Positions 1 through 14,460 are shown, counted from the stretch's first letter. The stretch: 64,000 bases of DNA from Amphiduros pacificus (GCA_949316495.1 OX439002.1:51437531-51501530); one strand, 5' to 3'. A program made the numbers and translations. The notes: a model not told the origin generated them from the letters alone.

Positions 1-1987
1 TCTGATACAAAATGGAGGAACAAAACATTCAAATGGAACGCTATATAGACAGTTGTCAAAAATATATTCTATTAATTCCGTAAATTGGAGATTCAGCCAC
101 AAGTGCATTCCTGTCATCCTTCATTTGGAGAGTGATATTGTTATTCAGTTGTTCTCATTTCGCCTTTAAAAGCTACCAAATATGGCTAGACTATGCTGAA
201 TATTAGTTCCAACCCCCTGTAAAATACACTCACACTTAAAGGCTTGACGTGAAATTCAGATTTTGACGGTGAAATTTTTATGTTTTCCTCCACAGGTTAT
301 CATTTCCACTTAATGTGGATGAACTTGAGACCTTTAAGAACAGGTCTTTCCTCAGCGATGCTTCAACAGTTAATATTCATAATGCGAATCACACCAATTG
401 CAAATTTATTAACGATTTTATAGATATTTAACATTTTCAGCAAAAAAATGTTTAACTCTAAATTGTTACACGGCATTGTCATGGTAACATGATTAAGTTC
501 TTTGTTTGAGCTGGATTATTGTAATCGTGTTTATGGCTGCCTCCATGATTGCCACACAAACCCTGTACCGGTAGCCACCTAGCGGCAGTCAGACTCCGCC
601 CTTCACGAAACTCTCCACTTCTCAAACACAAATTTGAAAAAAAAAGTAATCTGATATATTTTAAAGATACGCGTTTACAAGATATCCTTACGTATGTTTC
701 AGTCATATAAGACATAAAGGCAACTAATTATTTCTGGAATTTGAAATCATTAAATTGCTGTCTGAAGCAACTGGAGGTATGCAGAGCCCACAGCAATCAA
801 TAGCAAGCATGAGAAGGGCTACACCATATCTGTGTGGGAGTGAAGGTTCAGGAATCCAAATCCTGTGTTAAGAGATTTATAACTCTTCTGTACATCTCAA
901 ATAAAAGCCGTCAATAGCATCATAAATAAGTGACAAGTCAACATCACAGAAATCTATAACAGGAAAAAGGGAAAAGTGTACATGGTATTAATAACTATGT
1001 CCGACTTGCCAGCTGTGAGTATTTATTTATTAATTTAAACTTCACATGTGCACCTTGCAGGGCTGAGTCTGAAATGGCCGATATACAGTTCCGGCCAAAG
1101 CTCAGGCATTTTCAATGGTATATCTGTTGAGTGTTGGTCATTGGAGTATTCAATTTGAAAATAGATTTGTGAGTTTTATTGTGTTTAATCCAGATTTTAT
1201 ATTACCTTTATTAGAGCCATCGTAATTTCTGTATTGTAAATTCAAGTTTTAAATTGACAAAAGAAGGATATGTTTGGAAATAAGCTATTCCCCCACAAAT
1301 AATTTCGATTGGAATAATATTTTTATTTGGGAATTATTTATATTGTGATAACTCATTCTTGCTTATTCTTACAGCATTGATGAATGTATTTACTGTTTTT
1401 ATGAATTGAAAATGTCAGGTGTTGAAATATACTAATCTTAATACCATCATAGCCCCGATATATACATATTCCTCAGAAATGTTAATGAATTGTCTGCTGC
1501 TTCACATATCTATATGATAAAAAATATAACATTATACCCCAAGACACTTAATTTGAGCTTAATCTTGTCAACACTTATCCTAAAGGAGAGTAGTCTTTAA
1601 TCCTCCTGAGCTCAAAACGTATCAGATGCACTAAGAATTCATTATATCACAACAATGCATTATTACATAGAAAGTGATGTCTGTCTATCAATGTTGTGTA
1701 GGAAGGAATTTATCATATATTTATTCAGATTTACTGAGGGGCATGATTTAATATATGTGTATATATCTTTTTAATATGTTGATATACCTCTCTTATGAAA
1801 TACATTTTTTGTAAGTCATACATATTGTAGAATGAGACTGGGCTACTTATGTCTTGTTAATGTCTATTAATGGGAAGAATAAATGTTATATGGGTTAAAA
1901 ACGTTTGTTCTATTATTCAACATACTCCATGTCACTATGCAAGCATATCAGACACACATCATGTTTTTATTTCAAATGTCAAATCAT
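1..1987. other. Gene-free AT-rich stretch
   Basis: No exon, RNA gene or repeat array can be supported here. The short open frames lack codon-like composition and have no splice context. The sequence is unique-looking, AT-rich intergenic DNA up to the left arm of the inverted-repeat element. Confidence 0.6.
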
Positions 1988-2959
1988 TAAGGATAAATCA
2001 TTTAGGTGGATGAAAAAATATGACAATGCCCAAAATAAGAAATCAGGATTTTTCTCTCTTCCCTAACCCCCTGAAATGATGAATGGCCCATTCCTAAATT
2101 ATTTGTATCTGCCTATTTTTCAGTGTATGTGACTTACCTTTCCAGAAATATGGAACTCACTCGTACAAAGATATTTGACCATAAATTGTAGAGGTAGTCA
2201 TGTGATACGTTCTTGCTTTGTTGAGTGCAGAAATGAATACATAAATATGCTTTATTCAAAAGGGCAAATGTCCATTGAAGTAATCATCCTGTTTTGCCGT
2301 GCCGGAGGGATGTGTTCTTTGAAACATTGAATCTTCTTCTAATGCTCAAGAATGCATATTAAACAGTACTTTATCCAAATAAACTTTCTGCTAAGCTATG
2401 TATTTATAATCGATCCTGGACATTCAGTTTTGACCAACTAATTGAACAGTTTGCCAATTCAGTTTGCTAATTCAGTTTGCCAATTCAGTTTGCCAATTCA
2501 GTTTGCCAATTCAGTTTGCCAATTCAGTTTGCCAATTCAGTTTGCCAATTCAGTTTGCCAATTCAGTTTGCCAATTCAGTTTGCCAATTCAGTTTGCCAA
2601 TTCAGTTTGCCAATTCAGTTTGCCAATTTAGTTTGAAATGAAGCAAATATGTAGCAGAAACTCACAAGAAACTCAAGGTGTCCTCGTCAGCTATTACCAT
2701 ACATAGTTGACTGATTTCCCGGCTTTTGATCGATCCAGAAAGTAAAGTTGTGTCACATGAATGTGAAAAATATTATTATTCTTTTTTTAATGCCATATTC
2801 TAAGTGCCTAATGTAAAACGGGTAGTGTTCATTTTATTTCTTAAATAATTTAGGAATGGGCCGTTCATCATTACAGGGGGTTAGGGAAGAAAGAAAAATC
2901 ATGATTTCTTATTTTAGGCATTGTCATATTTTTTCATCCACCTAAATGATATATCCTTA
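1988..2959. mobile_element. 972-bp inverted-repeat DNA element (MITE or foldback type)
   Basis: Two arms of about 117 bp, at 1988-2104 and 2843-2959, are reverse complements of one another with roughly six mismatches (about 95% identity by eye). Both ends read TAAGGATA when viewed inward, so the outermost TA on each side could be a TA target duplication, as in Tc1/mariner-related MITEs. The interior has no convincing transposase reading frame and carries a 13-bp minisatellite (2447-2634). Seen directly: the arms and the array. Inferred: a non-autonomous DNA transposon. Superfamily is not certain. The high arm identity suggests a fairly young copy, or arms kept similar by gene conversion. Confidence 0.75.
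2447..2634. repeat. 13-bp minisatellite, about 14 copies
   Basis: Tandem copies of CAGTTTGCCAATT, nearly identical, lie inside the inverted-repeat element. Three units make 39 bp, so the array is open in several frames; the apparent 64-residue frame over it is a by-product. Confidence 0.95.
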
Positions 2960-3194
2960 TTACTTGCAGAAGATTATTCTGAAATAAGCACTTTATAAAT
3001 TGTTTTCTTTGTGTCACACTAATGCTTACTAAACACACATGAACTTTATGAACATTACCTACTACACTCATGAATTTATGTATATATCTATGTAAATAAG
3101 TATCCGTGTAATGTGAAATTAGAATGTTAAATATATTAATTATATTTAACCTAAATCGTTGAATCGATAATGTAAAAGTGAATATAGGGTTTGG

Positions 3195-3282
3195 AGAGTA
3201 TATGGTTACACAGGCTCATACTATTAGAGAGTATATGGTTACACAGGCTCATACTATTAGAGAGTATATGGTTATACAGGGT
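3195..3282. repeat. 33-bp tandem repeat, about 2.6 copies
   Basis: Units beginning AGAGTATATGGTTACACAGG start at 3195, 3228 and 3261. The first two are identical; the third differs and is truncated. Confidence 0.9.
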
Positions 3283-5009
3283 TTACCAATTTAATCAAAT
3301 GAATATTTTTAAATGTTTGTTCATACTTGTTGCAAGATAAGTTGCCTCAAGAATGGAATAGCAATTTTTTTTCAATTCTGGTGAGTACTTTTTTATCCGC
3401 AAAATACCTTCATACATATATATCTGTGTGTGTGTGTGCATGTATATTGAAAATTAAGATTGTAATGTCAATAACGTTATTCAAGAAATATAGCTCTCAA
3501 TGAGATAAAGTTTGAAATGAAGGTTATACATGACAATTATGAGACACAAAAAGGTCTACCAAGGAAATAAACCTTCCCTCACCAATCACGTTTGCATATT
3601 CTATTATATTTGTAGCATGTCATCTATTGTTTGTTATCAATGTCATGATCAGTAAATGTGTCCACGTATTCAAAGCGTTTATTTTGTTCAAACCATGTGA
3701 AATGTTTTGAATAGACTGAATAGATCCTAATTATTCGCTTTATTTGCTTCAATCTATATTACTGCAGGAGAACTATAACCCAAGCCTACTCCAGGGGCAG
3801 ACTCCAGTTTATATGACCATCTATTAGTTTCAGAACAAAACGATCTTTTAATGAGCAAAATGCAATTTGAATTACATAATCTATATCATATTGCAAGATT
3901 AATTTTTATTTATGTTGTATTATGAATGCTTTTTAAAAATTATTATTGTTGCACGCGGACTATTTTTGATTTATTTAGTAAACTATAGCGTGGGATGCAA
4001 CCACCCAAGATAACATATATGTGTAAGAAGAGAAAAATGTATGTATGAAAGTAGTATGTTGTAATGCTTTTTAAGGAGACGAACAAAGCAGAAATAAGTG
4101 GGGTAATTTGCATAGAGCACTGCCACATCCAGGGATGATAATGAAGCTATGAGAGGTCCTCATGGGAATTCATTGCCGTGTTATTTAATGATACAAAACA
4201 TCGTATAGAGACCTTGTTTTCATCAGCAGTGAAACCAGAGACAGAATTTTAATCAGTTTTAAATGGGCATGACACCATGAATTATTTAGTTATTGTTACA
4301 TCATACAGATAATCACTGGTGCTCTGCCATTGCTCATGTTGCCATACAAATTATGCACAAAATTTAATTAGTTTAATTGCAGCTTTTCTATATTGATGTA
4401 CATAAGTTTTGTTTGTCTCTGGCAAATTTGGTACTTTGCCTAGAATGCCTGTTTAATATCTTACACGGTGCAGCCCCAGTTGCTCATCAAGTATAGCCAT
4501 GTATCACAATCATTACCTCCTATCTACATCCATGTATTTCGCTTAAAACACTCAAACTAATTAATTTCTTCATTAATCAAATCTAGCAGTGGTGGAATTC
4601 AGTGGCTAGGTTGCTATTAGCAACCGTCAGTCTCCATGTTGAAATACGTCTGTGATTGGACACACCTCCTTGTGGCAAACAGCAAGTTGATATTTTTCAT
4701 TGTGAGAAACTTGTTTTGAAGAGTTTCATGTCTAAGACAGATGCCAATATGACCTAGATACCTTTCTGACAGGGAATTGTGTGCATCTGTGCATTCCAAT
4801 AGGTGTTGCCCAATTTGAAAATGATTTTAAAAACATATTTTGTTATGAAAGATGATGATATGGAACGGACAAGGTAAAATAACAATAACTAATATATTGT
4901 CCTAAAGATGTGTCTAGCAAATGTCGGTAAAGATAAAATGCAGTTTTCAGGCCTTGACATATAAATACGATGTTTTCAAATTGGATGTGATAAGCAGATC
5001 TCACATAGT
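3283..5009. other. Gene-free AT-rich stretch
   Basis: Nothing beyond AT-rich unique sequence and a short GT run near 3425 can be supported. One palindromic RFX-like X-box word lies at 4610-4624 and is listed separately. Confidence 0.55.
4610..4624. promoter_or_regulatory. Palindromic X-box-like (RFX) word
   Basis: GTTGCT and AGCAAC half-sites, perfect reverse complements, are separated by ATT. This fits the known RFX X-box pattern of two inverted half-sites with a 1-3 bp spacer. It is a single site with no promoter recognised beside it, so function is unproven. Confidence 0.3.
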
Positions 5010-5608
5010 TCGAGATGGAATTAATGGATCTTGCACACAAAATATAGAAAACAGAAAAAGTGGATCCTTCAGAAGAAGCTTGGGAGATGGCATAAGTGGA
5101 TCCTGCACACCAAGCATGAGAAACGACATAAGTGGATCCTGCACACCAAGTATGAGAGACAGCATAAGTGGATCCTGCACACCAAGTATGAGAAATGCCA
5201 TAAGTGAATCCTGCACACCAAGTATGAGAGACAGCATAAGTGGATCCTGCACACCAAGTATGAGAAATGCCATAAGTGAATCCTGCACACCAAGTATGAG
5301 AGACAGCATAAGTGGATCCTGCACACCAAGTATGAGAGACAGCATAAGTGGATCCTGCACACCAAGTATGAGAGACGGCATAAGTGGATCCTGCACACCA
5401 AGTATGAGAGATGCCATAAGTGAATCCTGCACACCAAGTATGAGAGACAGCATAAGTGGATCCTGCACACCAAGTATGAGAAATGCCATAAGTGAATCCT
5501 GCACACCAAGTATGAGAGATGCCATAAGTGAATCCTGCACACCAAGTATGAGAGACAGCATAAGTGGATCCTGCACACCAAGTATGAAAGATGGCATAAA
5601 TGAAACCT
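5010..5608. repeat. 36-bp minisatellite, about 16 copies
   Basis: The unit begins GCATAAGTGGATCCTGCACA and continues through ACCAAGTATGAGAGACA. Two or three diverged units at 5010-5090 precede a homogeneous block. Units alternate between GGATCC and GAATCC variants, giving a partly dimeric higher-order pattern. Because 36 is a multiple of three and the unit lacks stops in several frames, long open frames appear on both strands. They carry only the repeat and its flanks, and I do not treat them as genes. Confidence 0.95.
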
Positions 5609-6110
5609 GATTTAATGCAAGACAAGGGCAAATAACTACAAAACAAGGTTGAATAAACACACAGGAGGGTGAATAAACTTATAACAAGGGTGAAATAACG
5701 CAAAACCGGGGCGAAATAGCGCAAAACCAGGGCGAAATAACACAAAACAAGGGCAAGATTTCACCCTTACTAGAAATTCTCAGATGGATTAATAAACAGA
5801 AAGAAATGCGAATACATGCAAAACAAGGGTGACATTCCGCCGTTTGGAGGGTGGTATTTCACCCTTGTCATCTTTGATACTTTACTATTGCTGGTTGAGT
5901 GTGTCTGAAGCCCTCACTACAGCTGAGACGAATTGCACTTGTTTTGTGTTTATTCACCCTTGCTTTGGGTTATTCTTCTATGTCTCTATCGATGCACTTC
6001 TAACAGGCAAAATGTTGCCCTTGTTGTTGTGTGTTATTTCGCCCTTCTTTGTTTATATTTGCCCCCTTTTGAGTTATTTCACCCTCCTCCATATAAATAC
6101 CTTTTTTGCT
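5609..6110. repeat. Inverted arrays of a degenerate ~21-bp repeat
   Basis: At about 5615-5755 there are some seven diverged units close to CAAGGGCGAAATAACACAAAA. At about 5935-6095 the reverse complement of the same unit recurs (CTTGTTTTGTGTTTATTCACC and relatives). The two arms face each other across about 180 bp, where single units occur in both orientations. The whole could form a large imperfect hairpin. It directly abuts the 36-bp array, so both may belong to one element. Confidence 0.7.
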
Positions 6111-6774
6111 GGCACTATTCAAAAGTTAATAGATAAAGCCTAGTCTGAAATGTCTGATAATCAAAAATAAAAACATATATAATTCTCCCTTAGATAACAT
6201 GTCATTTCACTCCAGACGCCCATTTCAATAAAGCTTATTTTTTTGTAAAATGTAAAAATTCAAAAGAAAACATTTCCAAATATGTATACAATTCTCTACA
6301 CTACAATTCTCTGTGTCATCTATTCTCGTATCATTCAAACACATCTAATATTTATGAAAAAAAAATAAAAGTGGAAAGATTGCAATTGTGCCTTAGTACA
6401 GCAAAAGTATAATATGTCAATTAAAATGAGATTTTGGAAAAAATTTAAATTTGCCAATTTAACTTAGAATTTGGAAAATCATTTTCCATTATGGTCTTGC
6501 ATTTAGGATAAAATGCAATTACATACTAACTTGCTCTCTTGATTTTTCACTTTAAATATTATCATCCTTTAATTTGTTTTATCTAGGCCATCCTTCCATT
6601 ACCATGGGTACAAGTCTGATCTTCAAGTTCTTCCTGGATAAGATGTATTTTCCATATTATCTAATCATAAATAGTAAAAAATCTCCTTTTTTATCAAATA
6701 ACGCCAATTTAAAATGATATGCCGTTATAATACCTATATTAGACCCTACCCTCGAGCACAATGGGTGGAACATT
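6111..6774. other. Gene-free AT-rich stretch
   Basis: AT-rich unique sequence with short A and T runs. No exon or repeat is supported. Confidence 0.55.
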
Positions 6775-6920
6775 TGAAATGTGCCTTTGTTGGTTATACA
6801 GTGGAGGACGGGAGGTAGTGGGTTCGACTCCCACTGCCAGCTATGTATCTTAAACCAACGGATTAAGTAGACCTGATATGGCCATTGTTGCTGGAAGGGG
6901 CGTAAAAACACCATTTCAAA
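6775..6920 (+). mobile_element. tRNA-derived SINE (probable)
   Basis: A perfect five-pair T-arm with the Pol III B-box word GGTTCGACTCC lies at 6818-6834. The upstream tRNA part is degenerate. Downstream is a tRNA-unrelated body ending in GGGGCGTAAAAACACC. Tails of the GGCGTTAAAC type after a tRNA-like head are familiar in mollusc repeats, which is the main hint about the host. Boundaries are approximate. Confidence 0.55.
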
Positions 6921-8550
6921 GTTTCCATTTATACCAGTAGTATAATAGGACCTCATACGTACAGAAATATTAAACCATCTGGGTTCTTGTTGAATGATTA
7001 CTGTTCTGCATTTAGTTTTCCATAGAAATGCTCTGTCCCAGATATTTCTTTTATACCTTGTAAAAAATTTTTTTTTTTCAAATTAATTCATTAGATATGT
7101 GTGTAGTTTTCTGTTGTTCAGCAACAGAAGTAACATATTGATATTCTAACATTTACCCATCAAAAAGCACACATACAAATAACTGTGAGATGAATTATTG
7201 TCTCATTAGCAGTATTAACACAATATATCTGTGCACTGAAATCAGCCAAATTGGACTAATTGTAACAATAAATACATGTATATAATGCCAACACCTATAT
7301 TAATTCTACCGGATGGATAAATCTGTATATGACGTGCAGACAGTATCGAGGTTAAAACCCTTTAAAATGTCATATCTTTGTTCTGTTTTTGTTCAACATA
7401 TAGGCGTCAAGGAAATATCATACGGTGCAAACTCCAGAGATTCCATAAATGCAGTTTTCCAATCATATTACGGCACAGTCGTATTGTGTTACCAATATTT
7501 GAAATCAAATACCCGAGTATTTATTTCTAGGCATAAGGCCAAGGAAGGGCCTTTGATAGGCACATCACTCATATCCGCCGGTCCATTTCACTTGTCAGGA
7601 GAAGGACTTCACTTCCTTAAGTTTTTTGACCTTTTTTTTTAAATGTAATAACCTCCCGCAAAACAAGTTTTTCTTTGATGCAAAAACAAATTTAATGTAT
7701 TCTTCTTCATGGTGACAGAATGCATTTGAGGGGGAAGTTATGTGCTTTTGTTATTTTTTTAAACAAGAAAATAGTCTTTTTTCAGAGGCTATAGTGTAAT
7801 ATGACGGAAGAGATATGTGGTCCTTGTTGCACCTCTTTTGTTGAGCACAAAGTGGAATGACAAAGCTTGGAATTACAAAAGACAAAATACACGGTTAGTG
7901 TTGCTGGTTTATACAGGTACATGACGCATGGGCGTGAACAGATAGATATTAATTAGCCAGGTTAGAGGGGAAAAGGAGGGTGTGGATAATGTGTTTAAAG
8001 AATATTCATCATGAAGGTCTTTTTCATGTAAAACCAGGTGTTGTCTTATATAGAATTTCACCTGATGGAACCGATATAATTGCTTTATTGTCTTATAAGT
8101 ACATGTCTGGAAGGAACAAGAGCATCTTTGTGAAAGAGAATATATATATACATGTGTATTATTTTATTGAGACAAACAATATTTTCTATGTGGATATTAA
8201 TGTTCTTGAAGGTTATCCTATGCTCCAAAATGTAAATGTGATATTAAAATATATTGAAAGTGAAAAGTTCATTCTCCATCTCCAGGTGACAAAACTCAGA
8301 CCAATCCGGATATATATTCTTACATTGTTCTTCTTCTGACAACATCATAGATATCCTGGGCTATAGAAGTGAATTCAGTGAATCAGCACCTTAAAGGTCC
8401 ATGATCATTCTGTTTCTCTAAATGTTATATTGTTTTTAGGGAAAATGCAAATAAACATGACCTTTTACAAGCACAAGTCACGATCATGGAACTTGTTACC
8501 TTAATGTGCCATATATCAAAGTATGAAATGTAAAAAGAAAATACCCTACA
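6921..8550. other. Gene-free stretch with two unsupported open frames
   Basis: Open frames of about 109 codons (7313-7642) and 116 codons from an ATG (7989-8339) occur on the plus strand. Neither has a recognisable domain, splice context or promoter, and both sit in ordinary AT-rich sequence, so I do not call them genes. Nothing else is visible. Confidence 0.5.
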
Positions 8551-9620
8551 TTAGCCATTGATGTTAAATTGATTTGGATAGCCACACAACAATTTCCTCA
8601 GTGACTGGACGCCATATTGTTGCAAATCTACCATGCGCCGTATCCATGACAACACGCATTTACACGTGAATTTATTGGCATTAATCGTCACAGGCTTCTC
8701 CAGCACTTGAATGTTTCAAAAGACAATGCGTATAAGCCATTGAAAGCTAGATTTAGTTCTTCCAGTGAAACTGCGAAGTTTCATAATGACTATGGTTTAA
8801 TTTCGGTCAATTCATTGTCTTGCAATCCCAACACCTGAAGTGCTTCAAGATGGTGAATGGAATTGGATTACATGTATGATATATGATTATTGTCAAGCAT
8901 GAGTTTTTGTAATTTCCTCTGAGGAGTTAAGGCAGCATGAGGTAGGGATTTTAATGAGTTATAGCTGAGATGGGGCTCGATCAATGATGCTGCGCCGGCT
9001 AATGTATTGTCTTGCACTGTGCTGATGTAGTTATGATCGGCTTTGAATGATGTCAGTGACTGAAGATATTGTAATACAGGCAGGCGGTTAAGGCCACAGC
9101 TACTGAGCTGTAAGTTTCTCAAAGGCTAAAATTGTGTGTATTATCTCCAGGCCCCTATCATCGCCACCCAAGCGTCTATTGTTAGACATATCAAAAGTCA
9201 GCAGATTATCCAGGGCTTCTTGAATGGCCGCAGTAACATGTAGCCTGTTATCACTCAAGTGTAAGATGGTTAGTGATGTAATGCTGTCAAAAGCTCCCTG
9301 AGAGTATGTACTCTGTAGTATCAATCTGTAGAGTTACACAAGCTGTGTTAAACCTGTGAACATAAAGTTCCCTTTATCTGTATTATCCTCTTATCTCCCA
9401 AATTGATTTGCTCTAGGTAAGGAGCTCCTAAAAACACCCCTGGGATGATCGAACGGAGACGATCGCCCACAAGGTCAGAGATTTGCACTCTTTGATATGA
9501 TGTGGATAAGGCCCTCGGTACAATTCCACAAAGTATCAATTCCTCATTTTCATAGATATTTAATATGAGCACATTAGAGTCTTTTTCAAAGATGGCCCTG
9601 GCTGTGACAATCACACACTG
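8551..9620 (-). pseudogene. Leucine-rich-repeat protein pseudogene with LRRCT cap
   Basis: Read on the minus strand, successive blocks in different frames spell typical extracellular LRRs: ITSLTILHLSDNRL near 9270, LRNLQLSSCGLNRLP near 9095, LQKLMLDNNHIS near 8880, LEALQVLGLQDNELTEI near 8810 and LEELNLAFNGLYALS near 8740. They are followed by a clear LRRCT-like cap, FTCKCVLSWIRRMV with a later Cys-Gly-Tyr-Pro, ending at a stop at 8551-8553. The order (LRRs then LRRCT) is that of secreted or single-pass LRR ectodomains. The frame changes at least four times, at roughly 9330-9350, 9115, 8865 and 8690, and an internal stop follows the 8800 block, so no continuous protein is possible. Short introns could explain one junction but not all. 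No signal peptide or transmembrane segment is visible. It is a decayed C-terminal half of a host gene or gene duplicate; the exact family is unknown. Confidence 0.75.
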
Positions 9621-9647
9621 TTGTCTTCACGCATGGTTATTTTAAGA

Positions 9648-9655
9648 TGACGTCA
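9648..9655. promoter_or_regulatory. Perfect CRE palindrome TGACGTCA
   Basis: A full cAMP-response-element word lies about 30 bp upstream (minus-strand sense) of the LRR pseudogene. It may be a remnant of its promoter, or chance. Confidence 0.25.
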
Positions 9656-10254
9656 CACTGGGCCACATGATGTTCCGGTCCAATTACGGCTGTTGGATTT
9701 AGTTTCTGCTCAATCCATCCTCTCGAAAGATATTATGATTAAGTTCAGACTACTAACTACACTGCTGAATCTTATATAAAACTTAAATTAAATGTGGAAG
9801 ACAATTTTATCAATTGCTTTTTTTATTGGGCGTATTGTGGTTTTGTAAAACACTGATTCAAGTGAAATATCTCCTGCCCAAGCCAATTTGTCAGTTTCGG
9901 CTTACTACCATCCAATATTCTTTTTTTTAAACGCACCTTTAAACTACTAAGCAAAAATGACATGTAGCATACTGTTTGGCAAATAATACATAGAGTTCAT
10001 TTCTGAAAACCTTATCCATCTCCTGATTACTATATTTTTATATTACTTATACGTTAAGAAGTGTATAATATATATTTTATATGTGATGATCATTTAAGAA
10101 TCAGTGGCTGTCTTGAAACATACAGCAATCTTTCCTCGGCTATATTCGTACATACTGACTTCTTACTTGAAGTGTATCTATCTTTCAGTGTAAAAATATG
10201 GTGCACAAAGATAGCCAACATTATAAAATAGCTTATGCTGGCAACATGAGAAGT
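9656..10254. other. Gene-free stretch
   Basis: AT-rich unique sequence. I see no gene or repeat. Confidence 0.5.
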
Positions 10255-10325
10255 GAATTATTGTGGCTCAGTGGTAGAGTGTTGGATATTGGATCTGAAG
10301 GTTGTGGTTTTGATCTTTGGTGAAT
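10255..10325 (+). mobile_element. tRNA-like SINE head, degenerate
   Basis: TGGCTCAGTGGTAGAGT at 10264-10280 is an excellent A-box and D-arm. About 25 bp further on, a weakened B-box (GGTTTTGATCT, 10306-10316) follows. Acceptor pairing is not maintained, so this is a SINE head or tRNA pseudogene rather than a working tRNA. Confidence 0.5.
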
Positions 10326-11789
10326 GAAACAAATACAAAATGCAAAAGGTTAGATTTGTATATGCCTGCTTCTTCTAATTGCTTCTAAGAATGGTTGGAT
10401 TGTTATATGTAGTGTCTTCCACACTTTTGTTGATTCTAGCCTTGTTTCATATGACAATCAAGGGAGATTCTCCGACAACTTAAAAATTCAGATTGGAACG
10501 AATAGCGGTCTATTTATCCCCAGAGGAAAAAACAGGAATGTATTTGAACCAATATTGTATGTAGAAGGGCTCTATTCGAATATCTCCATGTCATGTTCAT
10601 GTGTAAAACTTGAATGATATAGTTTTCTTGTTTTCTTTATTATTGATTGAGTTACAACTGTAATACTTTAGGAAAAGATTTTTCGCCTCATTTTCAACCT
10701 GATACCTATCTGTGATTTTTATAAAATCGATGACTGAAACATCATGTATGTAATATTTGAGAATAATATTTGAAGCTGCCACTCTCTTTGAAGATATCAT
10801 TTGCATGTCATAGTAAGATTGATATTCAAAAGAAACACCAGGGTACAAACTGACATCGCATGCATGCTAACTACTTTGAAATGACCTCCTCCTCTGAAAT
10901 CTTAAACTAAGTAAGCATAAAGTAAACATACGATGACCTCTGAACAGATCCACCATGAAACCCTTAAAATGATGCAGGGATTAGTCTCGCTGATTGCATG
11001 TTTTTTTGCATTTTTTTTTTGGTAACTTGTTTTGAATATATTAATAAGAGCGGTTTAAAGTTAGGCAAAATGCATGCCTTGATAAGTTCAAAGACTCTGA
11101 AATAGGTGTCAAAGATAAATCATCTTGGAACCACGCAGAGAATGGGTAACAAAGAAAATATGGCACTGGTTTATTTCGCGAGTCACCAGGTGTACCAAAT
11201 CCTTACAAAAATAAAAACAAAGGCTTTTTCAATTTATTTTACATTTCATGTGTTTTTTTATTCTTCACAATCATATCATTGCATAAGATGTTGTCAGATA
11301 ACCGATTTCAGATCAAATCTGTCATATTCGATATTTCCTCTTTTATGTAAATTATTTGATTAAAAAATGTGTTGACCTTTTTTTCTTTATATTGTAGGTG
11401 ATCAATAATAATTGAAGTAGTTAATATTGTTGCAACAAAGATACTGATAATTCAATTAACAGAATTTCGCTAATCAATGTGACTCTCGAACTTTTAATTA
11501 CCAATATGGAGACTTATTTCATGTCATTTTGAAATCCCGTGTCGATGAACTGTAAAATATCAAAGAGGTATTACAAAATTTGTCTTGCATACCTTTTATT
11601 TGTTTTGTTCTAATAAACAAAATTAATTTGTCAGTTTTGCTTTGGTTTTTAGTAGATCGGAAATAATGATTCATATTGAATTTAAGGATAAGGTTATGTG
11701 ATATGAGAAAATGACAAATATATAGAGATGGAGCGATGAGAACATGGTGCATTCCAAATAAACCCCAATTTCTGAATATTTCATCTAAA
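10326..11789. other. Gene-free stretch
   Basis: AT-rich sequence without a supportable exon, RNA or array. Confidence 0.5.
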
Positions 11790-12450
11790 TGAGGGAATGA
11801 GGTCTTGAGAGGGAAGAGGCGCTACGGCCAGAACAGGATAATATTGCATATTGCACTGTGTAATATTCACTCATTACGTCTTAGCTGCCACATAATACGC
11901 CTATATCGAGGCAATGGAATCATGTTTGATTGTTAAGATGATCTTTCAAATTAATTATATCACTTTAATTACTGTTCCAAGACGGTGTCTGCCTCGCCTT
12001 GCCAGTTGCATGGGGAAGTACGGTGGCCTGCATTGGCTGTGGGGAATCAAATAAATATACACACTATCTAATAGAGTGCACCAGGCTTCATAAAATATAA
12101 ACAGAAAGGATTTGCAGGATGAGGGAGAATTTAAAGTTAATTAAAGATGTAATATTGTGTGGTGTATTTGCGGGCTGTTAGCTGCCTGCTGTTGAGTAGG
12201 TCTGGTGAACACATGCCCGCACTTGGTCACTGCGCGTCTTTGCCTACACACCACCTAATTAACATAATGGTTGAAAAACACAAACTCATCAACACCCTCC
12301 ATGCAGTACTTATCTGAGGCTTTTTATCTGATGTGTCTTTGTCTTGGAGCGTGGCGTAACAAGCAAGACGTGGCCGGTAATGTAACAATATAGATGGCAA
12401 CAATTAAATTGGATTTCAACCACACCTTGTCGGAAAGGCTTTTCTTCTGA
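11790..12450. promoter_or_regulatory. Candidate regulatory block 1
   Basis: Sequence here is denser and less AT-rich than its surroundings, with repeated TTAATTA/CTAATTAAC homeodomain-type words (for example near 12135 and 12255) and no open frame. This is the usual look of conserved non-coding DNA around developmental transcription factors. Conservation was not tested, so this is inference from composition only. Confidence 0.3.

Positions 12451-14460
<2,010 letters not shown>

Noticed and set aside
4843-5745. 300-codon open frame on the minus strand and a 229-codon frame on the plus strand
   Set aside because: Both read the 36-bp minisatellite, whose length is a multiple of three. Several frames on both strands are open at once, so openness carries no information.
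7989-8339. 116-codon plus-strand frame
   Set aside because: No domain, no splice or promoter context, composition like the flanks; not enough to call a gene.
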